A stretch of 64,000 nt of DNA. Source: Streptomyces cucumeris (GTDB lineage: Bacteria; Actinomycetota; Actinomycetes; Streptomycetales; Streptomycetaceae). A program made the translations under genes and the position numbers. Of the stretch, positions 15,272 to 23,894 are shown in pieces (position 1 is the first letter of the stretch; each line of letters begins with the position of its first letter). Location of the stretch: positions 62,001 to 126,000 of the forward strand of contig NZ_JANCLX010000011.1 in NCBI RefSeq assembly GCF_024295805.1. The letters run 5' to 3'. The notes beneath the pieces are model-generated. The model was given only the letters and a program-made list of their open reading frames with translations, did not search any database and was not told the origin of the DNA.

Positions 15272-15439
15272 GGACCGCCTACCGGGTTAGCTGTCGGGTT
15301 CGGGCGGACGGAAGGCTGCCCTACGGCCCGTCCGGGCGGCACACGAGGTGCCGTCGCCGGGCCGATTCACCCCGGTGGAACGTGTGGGTCCCCGGCTCCG
15401 GCTGCCTCGCGGCAGGACCGGACTCGGCGGAGGCGGTCC
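15272..15439 (-). promoter_or_regulatory. c-di-AMP (ydaO/yuaA) riboswitch
   Basis: Read on the minus strand, the leader begins with GGACCGCCT (15439-15431) and ends with its complement AGGCGGTCC (15280-15272), a 9-bp closing helix. Between them are the conserved ydaO pieces in order: CCGGGGACCCA, CGGGGTGAATCG, GTAGGG, and GAACCCGACAGCTAACCCGGTAGGC split over the last 30 bases. The 3' end lies 20 bases before TTG 15252. Ligand binding in this class usually terminates or blocks the hydrolase message. Confidence 0.9.
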
Positions 15440-15564
15440 GTGCCGACGCTGGTCGCCGACGATGGTCCGGACTGCCTGACGCAGGACGGTAGCCAACTCG
15501 TGGGGTCCCTGTGAAGGCTGGTGTTCCTTTTGCCCGAAACCGTTTCGTGATGTTCGCACTCGGG

Positions 15565-15587
15565 GTGTCAGTGGGGCGGCCTAGACT
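15565..15587 (+). promoter_or_regulatory. RecA-NDp/PafBC-type promoter of pcrA
   Basis: GTGTCAGTG (15565-15573), 8 bases, TAGACT (15582-15587) matches TTGTCRGTG-N8-TAnnnT except for the first base. This is the LexA-independent DNA-damage promoter recognised with PafBC in actinobacteria. The -10 ends 9 bases before ATG 15597, so the message should be leaderless or nearly so. A perfect palindrome CGAAAC-C-GTTTCG lies further up (15535-15547), of unknown function. Confidence 0.75.
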
Positions 15588-15596
15588 CGGTCAGCG

Positions 15597-18095
15597 ATGA
15601 GCAGCCTCTTTGACGACAGCTTCCTGGCGGACCTCGGGCCCTCGGGCGAGGAGCCCCCGCCGCCCGAGCACCCTGAGGACCACGAGGGTCCCGGGCACCA
15701 CGGCCCCGGCGGCGCCGAGGACGTACCGCACCACCTGTTCAGCGGCGCGTTCGACGCGCCGGTGCCGAGCACGTCCCGGGAGGCGTACTACCGGGACGGC
15801 GCGGCCCGGCCCGCCGTGGACCCGGCCGCCCTGCTCGAGGGGCTGAACGAGCAGCAGCGGGCGGCGGTGGAGCACACCGGCGGTCCGCTGCTGATCGTCG
15901 CCGGAGCCGGCTCCGGCAAGACCCGGGTGCTCACCCACCGCATCGCGTATCTGCTCGGTGCGCGCGGAGCGCACCCCGGCCAGATCCTCGCCATCACCTT
16001 CACCAACAAGGCCGCGGGCGAGATGAAGGAGCGGGTGGAGGAGCTGGTCGGCCCGCGGGCGAACGCCATGTGGGTCTCCACCTTCCACAGCGCCTGCGTG
16101 CGCATCCTGCGCCGCGAGTCCAAGAAGCTGGGCTTCACCTCATCGTTCTCGATCTACGACGCGGCCGACTCCAAGCGGCTGATGGCGCTGGTCTGCCGCG
16201 ATCTCGACCTGGACCCCAAGCGGTACCCGCCCAAGTCCTTCAGCGCCAAGATCTCCAACCTGAAGAACGAGCTGATCGACGAGGAGTCCTTCGCCGGGCA
16301 GGCCACGGACGGCTTCGAGAAGACCCTCGCCGAGGCGTACGCGATGTACCAGTCGAGGCTGCGCGAGGCCAACGCGCTGGACTTCGACGACATCATCATG
16401 ACCACGGTCAATCTGCTCCAGGCGTTCCCGGACGTGGCCGAGCACTACCGCCGCCGGTTCCGGCACGTCCTGGTCGACGAGTACCAGGACACCAACCACG
16501 CGCAGTACACCCTGGTGCGCGAGCTGGTCGGCACGGACACCGAGGAGACCACCGCCGGCGAGCTGTGCGTGGTGGGCGACGCCGACCAGTCCATCTACGC
16601 CTTCCGCGGCGCCACCATCCGCAACATCCTCCAGTTCGAGGAGGACTACCCACAGGCGCGGACCATCCTGCTGGAGCAGAACTACCGCTCCACGCAGACC
16701 ATCCTCAGCGCGGCCAACGCGGTCATCGAGCGCAATGAGAACCGCCGTCCGAAGAACCTGTGGACCGAGGCCGGTGCCGGGGCCACCATCACCGGTTACG
16801 TCGCCGACACCGAGCACGACGAGGCCCAGTTCGTCGCCGACGAGATCGACCGGCTGACCGACGCGGGCGACGCCAAGGCCGGCGATGTCGCCGTCTTCTA
16901 CCGCACCAACGCCCAGTCCCGTGTCTTCGAGGAAGTCTTCATCCGGGTCGGGCTGCCGTACAAGGTCGTCGGCGGTGTGCGCTTCTACGAGCGCAAGGAG
17001 GTCCGGGACGTCCTGGCCTATCTGCGGGTGCTGGCCAACCCCGAGGACAGCGTCCCGCTGCGCCGCATCCTCAATGTGCCCAAGCGCGGTATCGGCGAGC
17101 GCGCCGAGGCGATGATCGACGCCCTGTCGCTCCGCGAGAAGATCACCTTCCCGCAGGCGCTGGTCCGGGTCGACGAGGCGTACGGCATGGCGGCCCGCTC
17201 GGCCAACGCGGTCAAGCGGTTCAACACGCTGATGGAGGAGCTGCGCACCATCGTGGAGTCGGGCGCGGGCCCGGCCACGGTGCTGGAGGCGGTGCTGGAG
17301 CGCACCGGCTATCTCGCCGAGCTCCAGGCGTCCACGGACCCGCAGGACGAGACCCGTATCGAGAACCTCCAGGAGCTCGCGGCCGTGGCCCTGGAGTTCG
17401 AGCAGGACCGGGGCGAGGAGAACCCCGGCACCCTCGCGGACTTCCTGGAGCAGGTCGCGCTGGTCGCCGACTCCGACCAGATCCCGGACGATGACCCGGA
17501 CGGCACCGGGGTGATCACCCTGATGACGCTGCACACGGCCAAGGGGCTGGAGTTCCCGGTCGTCTTCCTCAGCGGTCTGGAGGACGGCGTCTTCCCGCAT
17601 ATGCGGGCGCTCGGCCAGACCAAGGAGCTGGAGGAGGAGCGGCGGCTCGCATACGTGGGGATCACCCGCGCCCGTGAGCGGCTGTATCTGACGCGCTCCA
17701 CGATGCGCAGCGCCTGGGGACAGCCCGCGTACAACCCGCCGTCCCGGTTCCTGGAGGAGATCCCGGACCAGTACGTGCAGTGGCGCCGGACCGGTCCGGC
17801 CACCCCGTCGGCGTCCATGGGCGCCCTCGGGGGCGGCGGATTCTCCGGCGGGGGCCTCTCCGGCGGCGGGGCGTCGCGGTCGCGGGGCGGGGCGAGCGGT
17901 TTCGCCACCCGGCGGGCGAAGGAGCGGCCCGCGGTCTCGCTGGCCGTGGGCGACCGGGTCACCCATGACACCTTCGGGCTCGGCACCGTCGTGGCGGTGA
18001 AGGGCAGCGGGGACAATGCGGAGGCCACCATCGACTTCGGCGAGGAGAAGCCGAAGCGGCTGCTGCTGCGGTACGCGCCGGTCGAGAAGCTGTAG
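15597..18095 (+). CDS. pcrA: ATP-dependent DNA helicase PcrA/UvrD
   Basis: This 832-residue superfamily 1A 3'-to-5' helicase serves nucleotide-excision repair, mismatch-independent repair and removal of stalled complexes. A non-conserved acidic N-terminus of about 78 residues precedes the Q motif LNEQQRAAVEH (83-93), Walker A AGAGSGKT (102-109), the DEYQD Walker B, motif III GDADQSIYAFRGA, motif IV with NYRST, motif V TLHTAKGLEFPVVF and motif VI EERRLAYVGITRARERL. A Gly/Ser linker leads to the C-terminal Tudor-like RNA-polymerase-binding domain (GDRVTHDTFGLGTV). The promoter is of RecA-NDp type, so induction by DNA damage is expected. A stem-loop separates it from the convergent M23 peptidase gene. 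Confidence 0.97.
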   Translation: MSSLFDDSFLADLGPSGEEPPPPEHPEDHEGPGHHGPGGAEDVPHHLFSGAFDAPVPSTSREAYYRDGAARPAVDPAALLEGLNEQQRAAVEHTGGPLLIVAGAGSGKTRVLTHRIAYLLGARGAHPGQILAITFTNKAAGEMKERVEELVGPRANAMWVSTFHSACVRILRRESKKLGFTSSFSIYDAADSKRLMALVCRDLDLDPKRYPPKSFSAKISNLKNELIDEESFAGQATDGFEKTLAEAYAMYQSRLREANALDFDDIIMTTVNLLQAFPDVAEHYRRRFRHVLVDEYQDTNHAQYTLVRELVGTDTEETTAGELCVVGDADQSIYAFRGATIRNILQFEEDYPQARTILLEQNYRSTQTILSAANAVIERNENRRPKNLWTEAGAGATITGYVADTEHDEAQFVADEIDRLTDAGDAKAGDVAVFYRTNAQSRVFEEVFIRVGLPYKVVGGVRFYERKEVRDVLAYLRVLANPEDSVPLRRILNVPKRGIGERAEAMIDALSLREKITFPQALVRVDEAYGMAARSANAVKRFNTLMEELRTIVESGAGPATVLEAVLERTGYLAELQASTDPQDETRIENLQELAAVALEFEQDRGEENPGTLADFLEQVALVADSDQIPDDDPDGTGVITLMTLHTAKGLEFPVVFLSGLEDGVFPHMRALGQTKELEEERRLAYVGITRARERLYLTRSTMRSAWGQPAYNPPSRFLEEIPDQYVQWRRTGPATPSASMGALGGGGFSGGGLSGGGASRSRGGASGFATRRAKERPAVSLAVGDRVTHDTFGLGTVVAVKGSGDNAEATIDFGEEKPKRLLLRYAPVEKL

Positions 18096-18112
18096 AGGGA
18101 GTCGCGGGGGTG

Positions 18113-18142
18113 TCCCGGGGGTGGGCCGTCCCGCCCCCGGGA
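18113..18142. terminator. Bidirectional terminator between pcrA and the M23 gene
   Basis: TCCCGGGGGTGGG (18113-18125) pairs with CCCGCCCCCGGGA (18130-18142) around a 4-base loop, with one wobble. GCTTACG is repeated at 18151-18157 and 18165-18171, the second copy covering the stop of the M23 gene. Confidence 0.65.
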
Positions 18143-18166
18143 TCGGGACTGCTTACGCAGGATTGC

Positions 18167-19828
18167 TTACGACGGGTTGAGGCCGTGGCCGCGCAGCCAG
18201 GGCAGCGGGTCGACGGCCTCTCCGCCGCCGGGGTGCACCTCGAAGTGCAGATGCGGACCGGTGGAGTTGCCGGAGTTCCCGGAGAAGGCGATGGTGTCGC
18301 CCGCTTTGACGGTCCCGGAGCGGATCTTGGCGCTGCTGAGATGGCAGTACCAGGTCTCTGTACCGTCCGGGCTGGTCACTATGACCATGTTCCCGTAGGC
18401 GTCGTTCCACTGGGTCCGCACGGTGCCGTCGGTCGCGGCCATCACGGGGGTGCCGTAGCTGACCGGGAAGTCGATACCGGTGTGCACGGACATCCAGTTG
18501 ATGCCCGCCTGACCGTAGGTGGCGCTCAGCCCGTGCTGGGCGACGGGGAGCGCGAACTTGGGGCGCAGCGCCTCCTTGCGCGCGGCCTCCGCCGCCTTCC
18601 GCTTCTTCTCGGCGGCCTGGCGCTCCTTGAGGTCGATGCGCTCCTGGGTGCGGCTGGCGCGGTCCCGGAAGTCGTCGGCGCCCTCGCGGACTTCGGCGAG
18701 CTGGGTGTCCAGCTTGCTGTTGACGGCGGCGGCCTTGACGGGCGGTGCGGTGTCGGCGGCGGCCTGGGAGGTCGAACCGTCCTTCTTGTCGTTGCTCATC
18801 CCGACGGACGCGGCGGCCACCGCGCTGACGCCGAGGGCGCAGACGGAGGGGACGGCGACGGTGAGGAGCGCGGAGCGCTTGGGACGGGAGGAGACGGTGC
18901 GGCGGCGGGCCCTTCCGCTGCCGCCACCGTTTCCACGGCGGGCGGCGGGGGTGGGCGGCGACGGCGGGGACAGGAGCGTCACGTCGGCATCGGGCGCGGG
19001 CTCGTCTCCGGCCGCCGCCCCGGGTTCGGGTTCCGCCTCGGGGACACCGGGGTGCTCGTCGTGCGCCGCCTCCTGCGACAGGTCGTGGGACCCGGTGTGC
19101 GGCGTCTCATCGACGGTGGCGAAGGCGGTGGTGTCCCAGAACTGGGTCTGACCGGTGTCGATCCCCGAGGTCAGGTCCGAGCCGTCGAAGGAGTCATAGG
19201 TCTCGTACCCGCCGGTGTCGTAGCCGGAGGTGTCGAGCGCCGTGGCGTCGAGTGCGGTGGTGCCGTACGTGTCGTACGCCGTGCCGGAGTTGTCCCACTG
19301 CGTGGGGATCTCGACGTGGCCGGTGGCGTCCAGCCGGCCGTCCAACTGGCCTGTCAGATCCGTCTGGCCGGTGGTGTCGGTGCCCCAGGCGCTCATGTCC
19401 CAGTGGCTCCCGGTCTCGGCGGTCTGCTGGGACGGGATGTCCGTCGGAAGCTGGTAGCCGGAGGCGGCCCACATCGCGGTGGTGTCGTAGGCGCCGGTCT
19501 CGTACGGGGCGGCGTGGCCCATCTCGTACGTACCGGTGTGGTGGCCGGTGGCGCCCCACTGGGAGGCGTCGTAGTGGCCGGAGTGCCCGGAGTTCATGGG
19601 GGCGTAGGCGTCGTAGCCGCCGTCGCCGCCGGGGAGCGCGCCGAAGAGCGGGTCCCCGTCGCCGTACGCGGCGCCGAGCTGGTCGAAGCTGCCGGTGGAG
19701 TAGCCGTCGTACCCGGCGTGGCCGTGCGCTGTGTCCTGCTGCTGACCGTATGCCTCGTAATACGGATAAGAGGCGCCAGGAGCGGGGTCGGCCGGGCCGG
19801 AGCCCACCGACGGGTGACGGTCGTTCAC
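18167..19828 (-). CDS. M23-family metallopeptidase with long disordered N-terminus
   Basis: From GTG 19828 (GAGAAG upstream) the protein has 553 residues. The C-terminal about 125 residues are a LytM/lysostaphin-like zinc endopeptidase cutting peptidoglycan cross-bridges, or a divisome activator, with zinc ligands in HTGID and the HLHFEV motif. Before it lie a Lys/Glu/Ala-rich coiled coil and one membrane helix (about residues 318-342, after RPKRS). The first about 315 residues are very low in complexity: Tyr, Gly, Asp, Thr, Ser, His and Gln in loose repeats such as TGSYDT-like and DTSGYDTGGYETYDS. If the helix is a type II anchor, that part is cytoplasmic. TTG 19834 and GTG 19831 are alternative starts. 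The length is far above the usual about 300 residues. Confidence 0.88.
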   Translation of the reverse strand: MNDRHPSVGSGPADPAPGASYPYYEAYGQQQDTAHGHAGYDGYSTGSFDQLGAAYGDGDPLFGALPGGDGGYDAYAPMNSGHSGHYDASQWGATGHHTGTYEMGHAAPYETGAYDTTAMWAASGYQLPTDIPSQQTAETGSHWDMSAWGTDTTGQTDLTGQLDGRLDATGHVEIPTQWDNSGTAYDTYGTTALDATALDTSGYDTGGYETYDSFDGSDLTSGIDTGQTQFWDTTAFATVDETPHTGSHDLSQEAAHDEHPGVPEAEPEPGAAAGDEPAPDADVTLLSPPSPPTPAARRGNGGGSGRARRRTVSSRPKRSALLTVAVPSVCALGVSAVAAASVGMSNDKKDGSTSQAAADTAPPVKAAAVNSKLDTQLAEVREGADDFRDRASRTQERIDLKERQAAEKKRKAAEAARKEALRPKFALPVAQHGLSATYGQAGINWMSVHTGIDFPVSYGTPVMAATDGTVRTQWNDAYGNMVIVTSPDGTETWYCHLSSAKIRSGTVKAGDTIAFSGNSGNSTGPHLHFEVHPGGGEAVDPLPWLRGHGLNPS

Positions 19829-20123
19829 CACCAACTTCTCTTTCGCCTCGGCTGCAGGAGAATTAGCGGCGACTGTACCCGGCGGTACGCGGCAGCGACA
19901 ATCTTCAGCAAGTTTTGAGCATCACGGGAAAGGGCATTTGGTCGTCTTTCGGCGGACTGTGCGCACATCCTTGGCCCGGCGTTCGATCGATGTTCGGCAA
20001 TTTCCGTCCCCGCAAGGCCCTTGCACGACCGTCTTCGGCTCCTCTTTGGATCTTCTTGCGGTCCTTCCTGGGTCATGGTCGGACCCCGCTCGGGGGTCGG
20101 TCGCGCCCTCGCCCGGGTCCCGT
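19829..20123. other. Intergenic region upstream of the M23 gene
   Basis: About 295 bases between two minus-strand genes, somewhat lower in GC than its surroundings (for example CAAGTTTTGAGCATC). It must hold the M23 promoter. A short dyad GACCCC/GGGGTC (20082-20098) just past the esterase stop may be a weak terminator. I see no gene or riboswitch. Confidence 0.5.
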
Positions 20124-20921
20124 TCAGGCCACCGAGAAGGTGTCCGGCGCCTCCGCCGGGGTCTGGTCCGGGGTCTCGTCGGCGGCGTCCAGGGCCGCGA
20201 GGACTCCGGCCGCGACCGCCGAATGCACAGGTAGGGCGAGATGTCCGACTCCGCTGACGCGAATGTTCCGGGAGATCACATCCGGATGGTCTATCCGGGC
20301 CGTCTCCGCCGGGATCATCAACTGATCCGCGTCGCTCCAAAAAGAGATCATGCGCGTACGGCATTCAGGGGCAGGCTGCCGCAACTCCGCTATCACCTCG
20401 GAGTCCGGGCACATCTGACGCACGAGCGGATGTGCGGACAACAGGGGCGCCGCGCGCGTTCCCGCATGTGGGGTACCGAGCGTCACCAGGGAGTGGACGC
20501 GGTGGTCCCCGCCGAGCCGCTGGACGTAGTAGCGGGCGATCAGTCCGCCCAGGCTGTGGCCGACCACATCCACCTGGCTGTGGCCGGTGCGGGCGCAGAC
20601 CTCTTCGATGTGGCGGGCGAGGAGCGCGGCGGCGGTGCGCAGGTCACAGGTGAGCGGTGAGTAGTTGAGCGCTTCGACATGCTGTCTGCCGTGGCGGCGC
20701 AGGGCGCGGCGCAGCAGGACGAAGACGGAGCGGTTGTCGATGAACCCGTGGAGCAGGACGACCGGGCGGCGGGCCCGGCCGTCGGTGGGGAGACGGGCGG
20801 CGGCGTCCGGCGGGGGAGGAGCGGGCGGTCGCTCCGGCAGGACGCCGGTGGGGTAGAGGACCAGATGCCCGGCGAGTATCGCCAGGTCGACAGCGATGGC
20901 GCGAAGACGAATGAGGCCCAT
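20124..20921 (-). CDS. Alpha/beta-hydrolase, lipase/esterase family
   Basis: From ATG 20921, preceded by GGGAGG with 8-base spacing, the protein has 265 residues. A hydrophobic N-terminal helix (IRLRAIAVDLAILAGHLVLY) suggests a membrane anchor or uncleaved signal. The fold is clear: oxyanion-hole segment VVLLHGFIDNRSVF, nucleophile elbow GHSLGG, a strand with LVTLGTPHAGT, and a late His in VSGVGHLALP. This is the layout of class 2 triacylglycerol lipases and streptomycete secreted esterases. Likely substrates are acylglycerols or other esters. A longer frame to 21179 exists, but the extra 86 residues are Asp/Pro-rich and have no ribosome-binding site. Confidence 0.88.
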   Translation of the reverse strand: MGLIRLRAIAVDLAILAGHLVLYPTGVLPERPPAPPPPDAAARLPTDGRARRPVVLLHGFIDNRSVFVLLRRALRRHGRQHVEALNYSPLTCDLRTAAALLARHIEEVCARTGHSQVDVVGHSLGGLIARYYVQRLGGDHRVHSLVTLGTPHAGTRAAPLLSAHPLVRQMCPDSEVIAELRQPAPECRTRMISFWSDADQLMIPAETARIDHPDVISRNIRVSGVGHLALPVHSAVAAGVLAALDAADETPDQTPAEAPDTFSVA

Positions 20922-21373
20922 GGGCCGACCTCCCGATGTGCCCGCAGGGGCAGCCGTGGCCGTGACCATGGGTGAGGCCGTGCCGGTATGAGGCCATGCC
21001 GGTATGACGACACCGCTATGACCGCACCACCGCACCGGCTGCGCCATGCCCATGCCAATTGCCTGCCGATGGACGATGGGCGGCGCTGCTCGGTGCGGCG
21101 GTCCCCGCTGCGGCTCCCCTGATGAGACCGACCCCGCGTCCGGAGCGTCCGTGTCCGACGCGTCGGCGTCCGAGGGCATCTGCGGCTGATGCGATCGTGG
21201 ACGGTGGGGGCGGCCTTCGGTGAACGTGTCCCACGTGTGATTTCCCCCTCGCTGCGTGCCGCGAAACTGCCGGGTGGGGGATGCTGGAGATAACGTTCGT
21301 TCACATGGGTGCGTTCTGCGTTTACGGGGATGCGCGCCAGATCGCGGATGCGCGCTAGGTCTTGGAGGCTGTG
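20922..21373. other. Divergent intergenic region, esterase and icmB
   Basis: About 450 bases with no supported gene. Near-duplicate GCCGGTATGA units stand at 20980-21010 (gtgccggtatgaggccatgccggtatgac). The region to the right (21280-21370) is less GC-rich and should contain the icmB promoter. Confidence 0.45.
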
Positions 21374-21784
21374 ATGGGTGTGACCGGTCCGATCCGTGTG
21401 GTGGTGGCCAAGCCGGGGCTGGACGGCCACGACCGCGGTGCGAAGGTGATCGCGCGGGCGCTGCGCGACGCGGGCATGGAGGTCATCTACACCGGGCTCC
21501 ACCAGACCCCCGAGCAGATCGTCGACACCGCGATCCAGGAGGACGCCGACGCGATCGGGCTCTCGATCCTCTCCGGTGCCCATATGACGCTCTTCGCCAA
21601 GGTGCTGGAGCTGCTGCGGGAGCGTGAGGCGGAGGACATCAAGGTCTTCGGCGGCGGCATCATCCCCGAGGACGACATCGCGCCGCTGAAGGAGAAGGGC
21701 GTCGCAGAGATCTTCACTCCGGGCGCCACGACGACGTCCATCGTGGAATGGGTCCAGAAGAACGTCCGCCCGGTGGCCGCCTGA
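21374..21784 (+). CDS. icmB: Coenzyme-B12-binding subunit of isobutyryl-CoA mutase
   Basis: This 136-residue stand-alone cobalamin-binding domain starts at ATG 21374 after GGAGG (21364-21368). The base-off B12 signature DGHDRGAKVIARAL (D-x-H-x-x-G) is followed by GLHQTPEQIV, the SxL segment LSILSGAHM and the GG motif FGGGIIPEDD. With the large IcmA subunit, which is not in this window, it interconverts isobutyryl-CoA and n-butyryl-CoA, supplying precursors for fatty acid and polyketide synthesis. Its length equals known IcmB (about 136 residues). It is monocistronic here. A methylmalonyl-CoA mutase accessory role is less likely because those domains are fused to the large subunit. Confidence 0.92.
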   Translation: MGVTGPIRVVVAKPGLDGHDRGAKVIARALRDAGMEVIYTGLHQTPEQIVDTAIQEDADAIGLSILSGAHMTLFAKVLELLREREAEDIKVFGGGIIPEDDIAPLKEKGVAEIFTPGATTTSIVEWVQKNVRPVAA

Positions 21785-22232
21785 GCGCTCCGCGCCGAGG
21801 CGCGCCGTGAAGCACCCGCCACCGCGTCCCGGCATGGGTATGCGCGGGCGCGGCCGTGGGACACGGCGGTGGGCGCGCCGCCGCGCGGCGGCCCCGGAGC
21901 GGTTGACGGCCGCCGGTCAACGGCCGCCCGGTGTGCGGCTGTCGGGGCTGGTGCCCCGTGATCGCCCCCGTGATCCGCTCCCGCGATGTCGTCGTGTGGC
22001 CGAGCCAGGCGGGTCGCGTACTGGGTTTCCCGGTTGCTGCTTAAAGGCCGGACCGGCGGTCGCGATGGTGACCTCGCGGCGGCCGAGCCGACCGGACAGC
22101 GCGCCGGATGACGCCCACATCAGCACCAGGTCCCGACCGGCGGCGCGGGGCCGGCTCCCCGCTGTTCCCCACCGGCCCCTGGCCGCGAGCCCCGCGCGCA
22201 ACCGCCCCCGGCAGGGCCGGGGCGCCTGCCGA
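21785..22232. other. Convergent intergenic stretch without a supported gene
   Basis: About 450 bases between icmB and the end of the DUF5691 gene. A small dyad GTTGAC/GTCAAC (21902-21921) could terminate either gene. The open frames are Arg/Pro/Gly-rich shadows. Nothing else is seen. Confidence 0.5.
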
Positions 22233-23894
22233 TCATGGGCCGGGCGGGGTGAGTTCGGCGCGGATGGTCTCCCGTAGCCGCAGCGTGCCCACCAGCCGCT
22301 GGAACGCCTCCGACCAATAGCCTCCGGCGCCCGGCGCGGTGTCCTCGTCCTCGTCCGGTATCGCCGTCAGCACCTCCAGACGGTCCGCCTGGCCCGGGTC
22401 GAGACAGCGCTCGGCCAGGCCCATGACCCCGCTGAAGCTCCACGGATAGCTGCCCGCGTCCCGGGCGATGTCGAGCGCGTCCACCACGGCCCGGCCGAGC
22501 GGTTCGGCCCACGGCACCGCGCAGACACCGAGCAGCCGGAAGGCGTCCGACAGTCCGTGTGAGGCGATGAACTCTGCGACCCATCCGGCGCGTTCCTCCG
22601 GCGGGAGCGCGGAGAGCAGTCTGGCCGGGTCGCGCCAGGCCGCCGGGGCGGCGTCGCCCGGGGAGGGCGGCAGGGCGGGCGCGCCCAGCAGGGCGCGGGA
22701 CCACTCCGCGCTGCGCTGCCGCACCGCGGCCCGGCACCAGGCCGCGTGCAGATCGGCCTGCCAGCCGTCGGCCACCGGGAGCGCCACGATCGCGGCGGCG
22801 TCCAGGCCGCCGAACCACTCGGTCCAGCGGTCCAGCGGGGTCGCCTCCACGAGCTGGCCCAGCCACCAGGAGCGCTCACCGCGTCCCGAGGGCGGTTTGG
22901 TCACGATGCCGTCGCGCTGCATCGCGCTGTCGCACGCACCCGGGGCCTCGACGGCGATCCGTCCGGCCCCGGTCAGCGACACACAGCCGCGGGTCCGTCC
23001 GGCCATGCGTGCGGCCAGGGCCGAGCCGGGCAGGGCGGAGAGCAGTTCGGCGGCGGTCGCCCGGACGTTCCGGCTGCGGTCGGCGAGGGCCTGTTCCAGG
23101 AACGGCTCGTCGGACGGGGAGAGATCGTCGCGCAGCGAGTCCAGGAACATCAGCCGGTCCTCGGCCCGCTCCGTCGCCCAGGTGCCGCTGAGCAGGGCAA
23201 GACCGGCCGCCGGGTCGTGGTGGCGGGCCGCCGCGAGCAGCGACACCCGCTCGGCGAACAGCCCCTCCTCCCACAGCCGCTGAGTATCGGAGCGGCCGTC
23301 GCCGCCCGGCCCGGCCGCCGGACCGGTGTCCTCCGGCGGCAGCGTGGCCCGGCCCGCGCCGCCGCGCAGGGCGAACTTCCATTCCCCGTTGAGCCGGGCC
23401 AGCCACAGCGCGCGCGGTCCGCCGAGGGTCAGCGCCTCGGGCCGCAGATCGGTGCGGGCACGGGCCGCGTCCAGCAGCGCCGGGAGCAGCGCGTCGGGTG
23501 CGCGGTAGCCGTGGTGGTTGGCCAGGGCCAGCCACTGCGGCAGCAGTTCGGCGAGGTCGGGTGCCGAACGCGGGCTGCCGCGCCCAGGGGCCGAACGGTC
23601 GGCGAGCAGCATCGTCAGCCGGGAGCGGGCCGCCGGCGGCAGGGCGGGGCGGGGATCGGCGGGCGCGGGCGCCGGTGCGGGCCGCGCGGGCGCGGGCCGC
23701 AGCCCGGCCCGCCGCCGCACGGTGCTGAGCGCGGCGGCGTCCAGCAGTGCGGCGGCCGCGTCCTGCCCCGGCCGCGGGGTGACGGGCGGCGTACGGCGCT
23801 CGGTGCCGAGCAGCGCGGCGGCCACGAGGTCGTCCCATGAGGCGTCCGGGGACACGGCCGGGTGGGTGGCCGGGGGAGCGGTACGGGGCGTCAA
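22233..23894 (-). CDS. DUF5691 family protein
   Basis: This 553-residue cytoplasmic protein is translated from TTG 23894, which overlaps the SWIM gene's stop as TTGA. The N-terminal SWDDLVAAALLGTERRTPP is the family's typical opening. A helical, HEAT-like repeat region follows (for example RNVRATAAELLSALPGSALAARM), then KPPSGRGERSWWLGQLVEATPL. Function is unknown. The gene is nearly always paired with a SWIM zinc-finger gene and lies next to MoxR/DUF5682/VWA genes, as here, so all five probably form one system. The frame stays open upstream to 25256, but that part is antisense-like in codon use and overlaps the SWIM gene, so it is not coding. Confidence 0.85.
   Translation of the reverse strand: MTPRTAPPATHPAVSPDASWDDLVAAALLGTERRTPPVTPRPGQDAAAALLDAAALSTVRRRAGLRPAPARPAPAPAPADPRPALPPAARSRLTMLLADRSAPGRGSPRSAPDLAELLPQWLALANHHGYRAPDALLPALLDAARARTDLRPEALTLGGPRALWLARLNGEWKFALRGGAGRATLPPEDTGPAAGPGGDGRSDTQRLWEEGLFAERVSLLAAARHHDPAAGLALLSGTWATERAEDRLMFLDSLRDDLSPSDEPFLEQALADRSRNVRATAAELLSALPGSALAARMAGRTRGCVSLTGAGRIAVEAPGACDSAMQRDGIVTKPPSGRGERSWWLGQLVEATPLDRWTEWFGGLDAAAIVALPVADGWQADLHAAWCRAAVRQRSAEWSRALLGAPALPPSPGDAAPAAWRDPARLLSALPPEERAGWVAEFIASHGLSDAFRLLGVCAVPWAEPLGRAVVDALDIARDAGSYPWSFSGVMGLAERCLDPGQADRLEVLTAIPDEDEDTAPGAGGYWSEAFQRLVGTLRLRETIRAELTPPGP

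Noticed and set aside
14167..15492. Plus-strand open frame of 441 codons opposite the second NlpC/P60 gene
   Set aside because: Leu/Gly/Arg-rich shadow of a gene with a recognised catalytic domain, and it runs through the riboswitch.
15535..15547. Palindrome CGAAACCGTTTCG considered as a LexA box of pcrA
   Set aside because: It does not fit the actinobacterial LexA consensus (GAAC-type arms with GTTC/GTTT spacing), and the adjacent RecA-NDp motif explains damage control better.
21807..22277. Open frames after icmB
   Set aside because: Arg/Pro/Gly-rich, overlapping the end of the DUF5691 gene, no start context.
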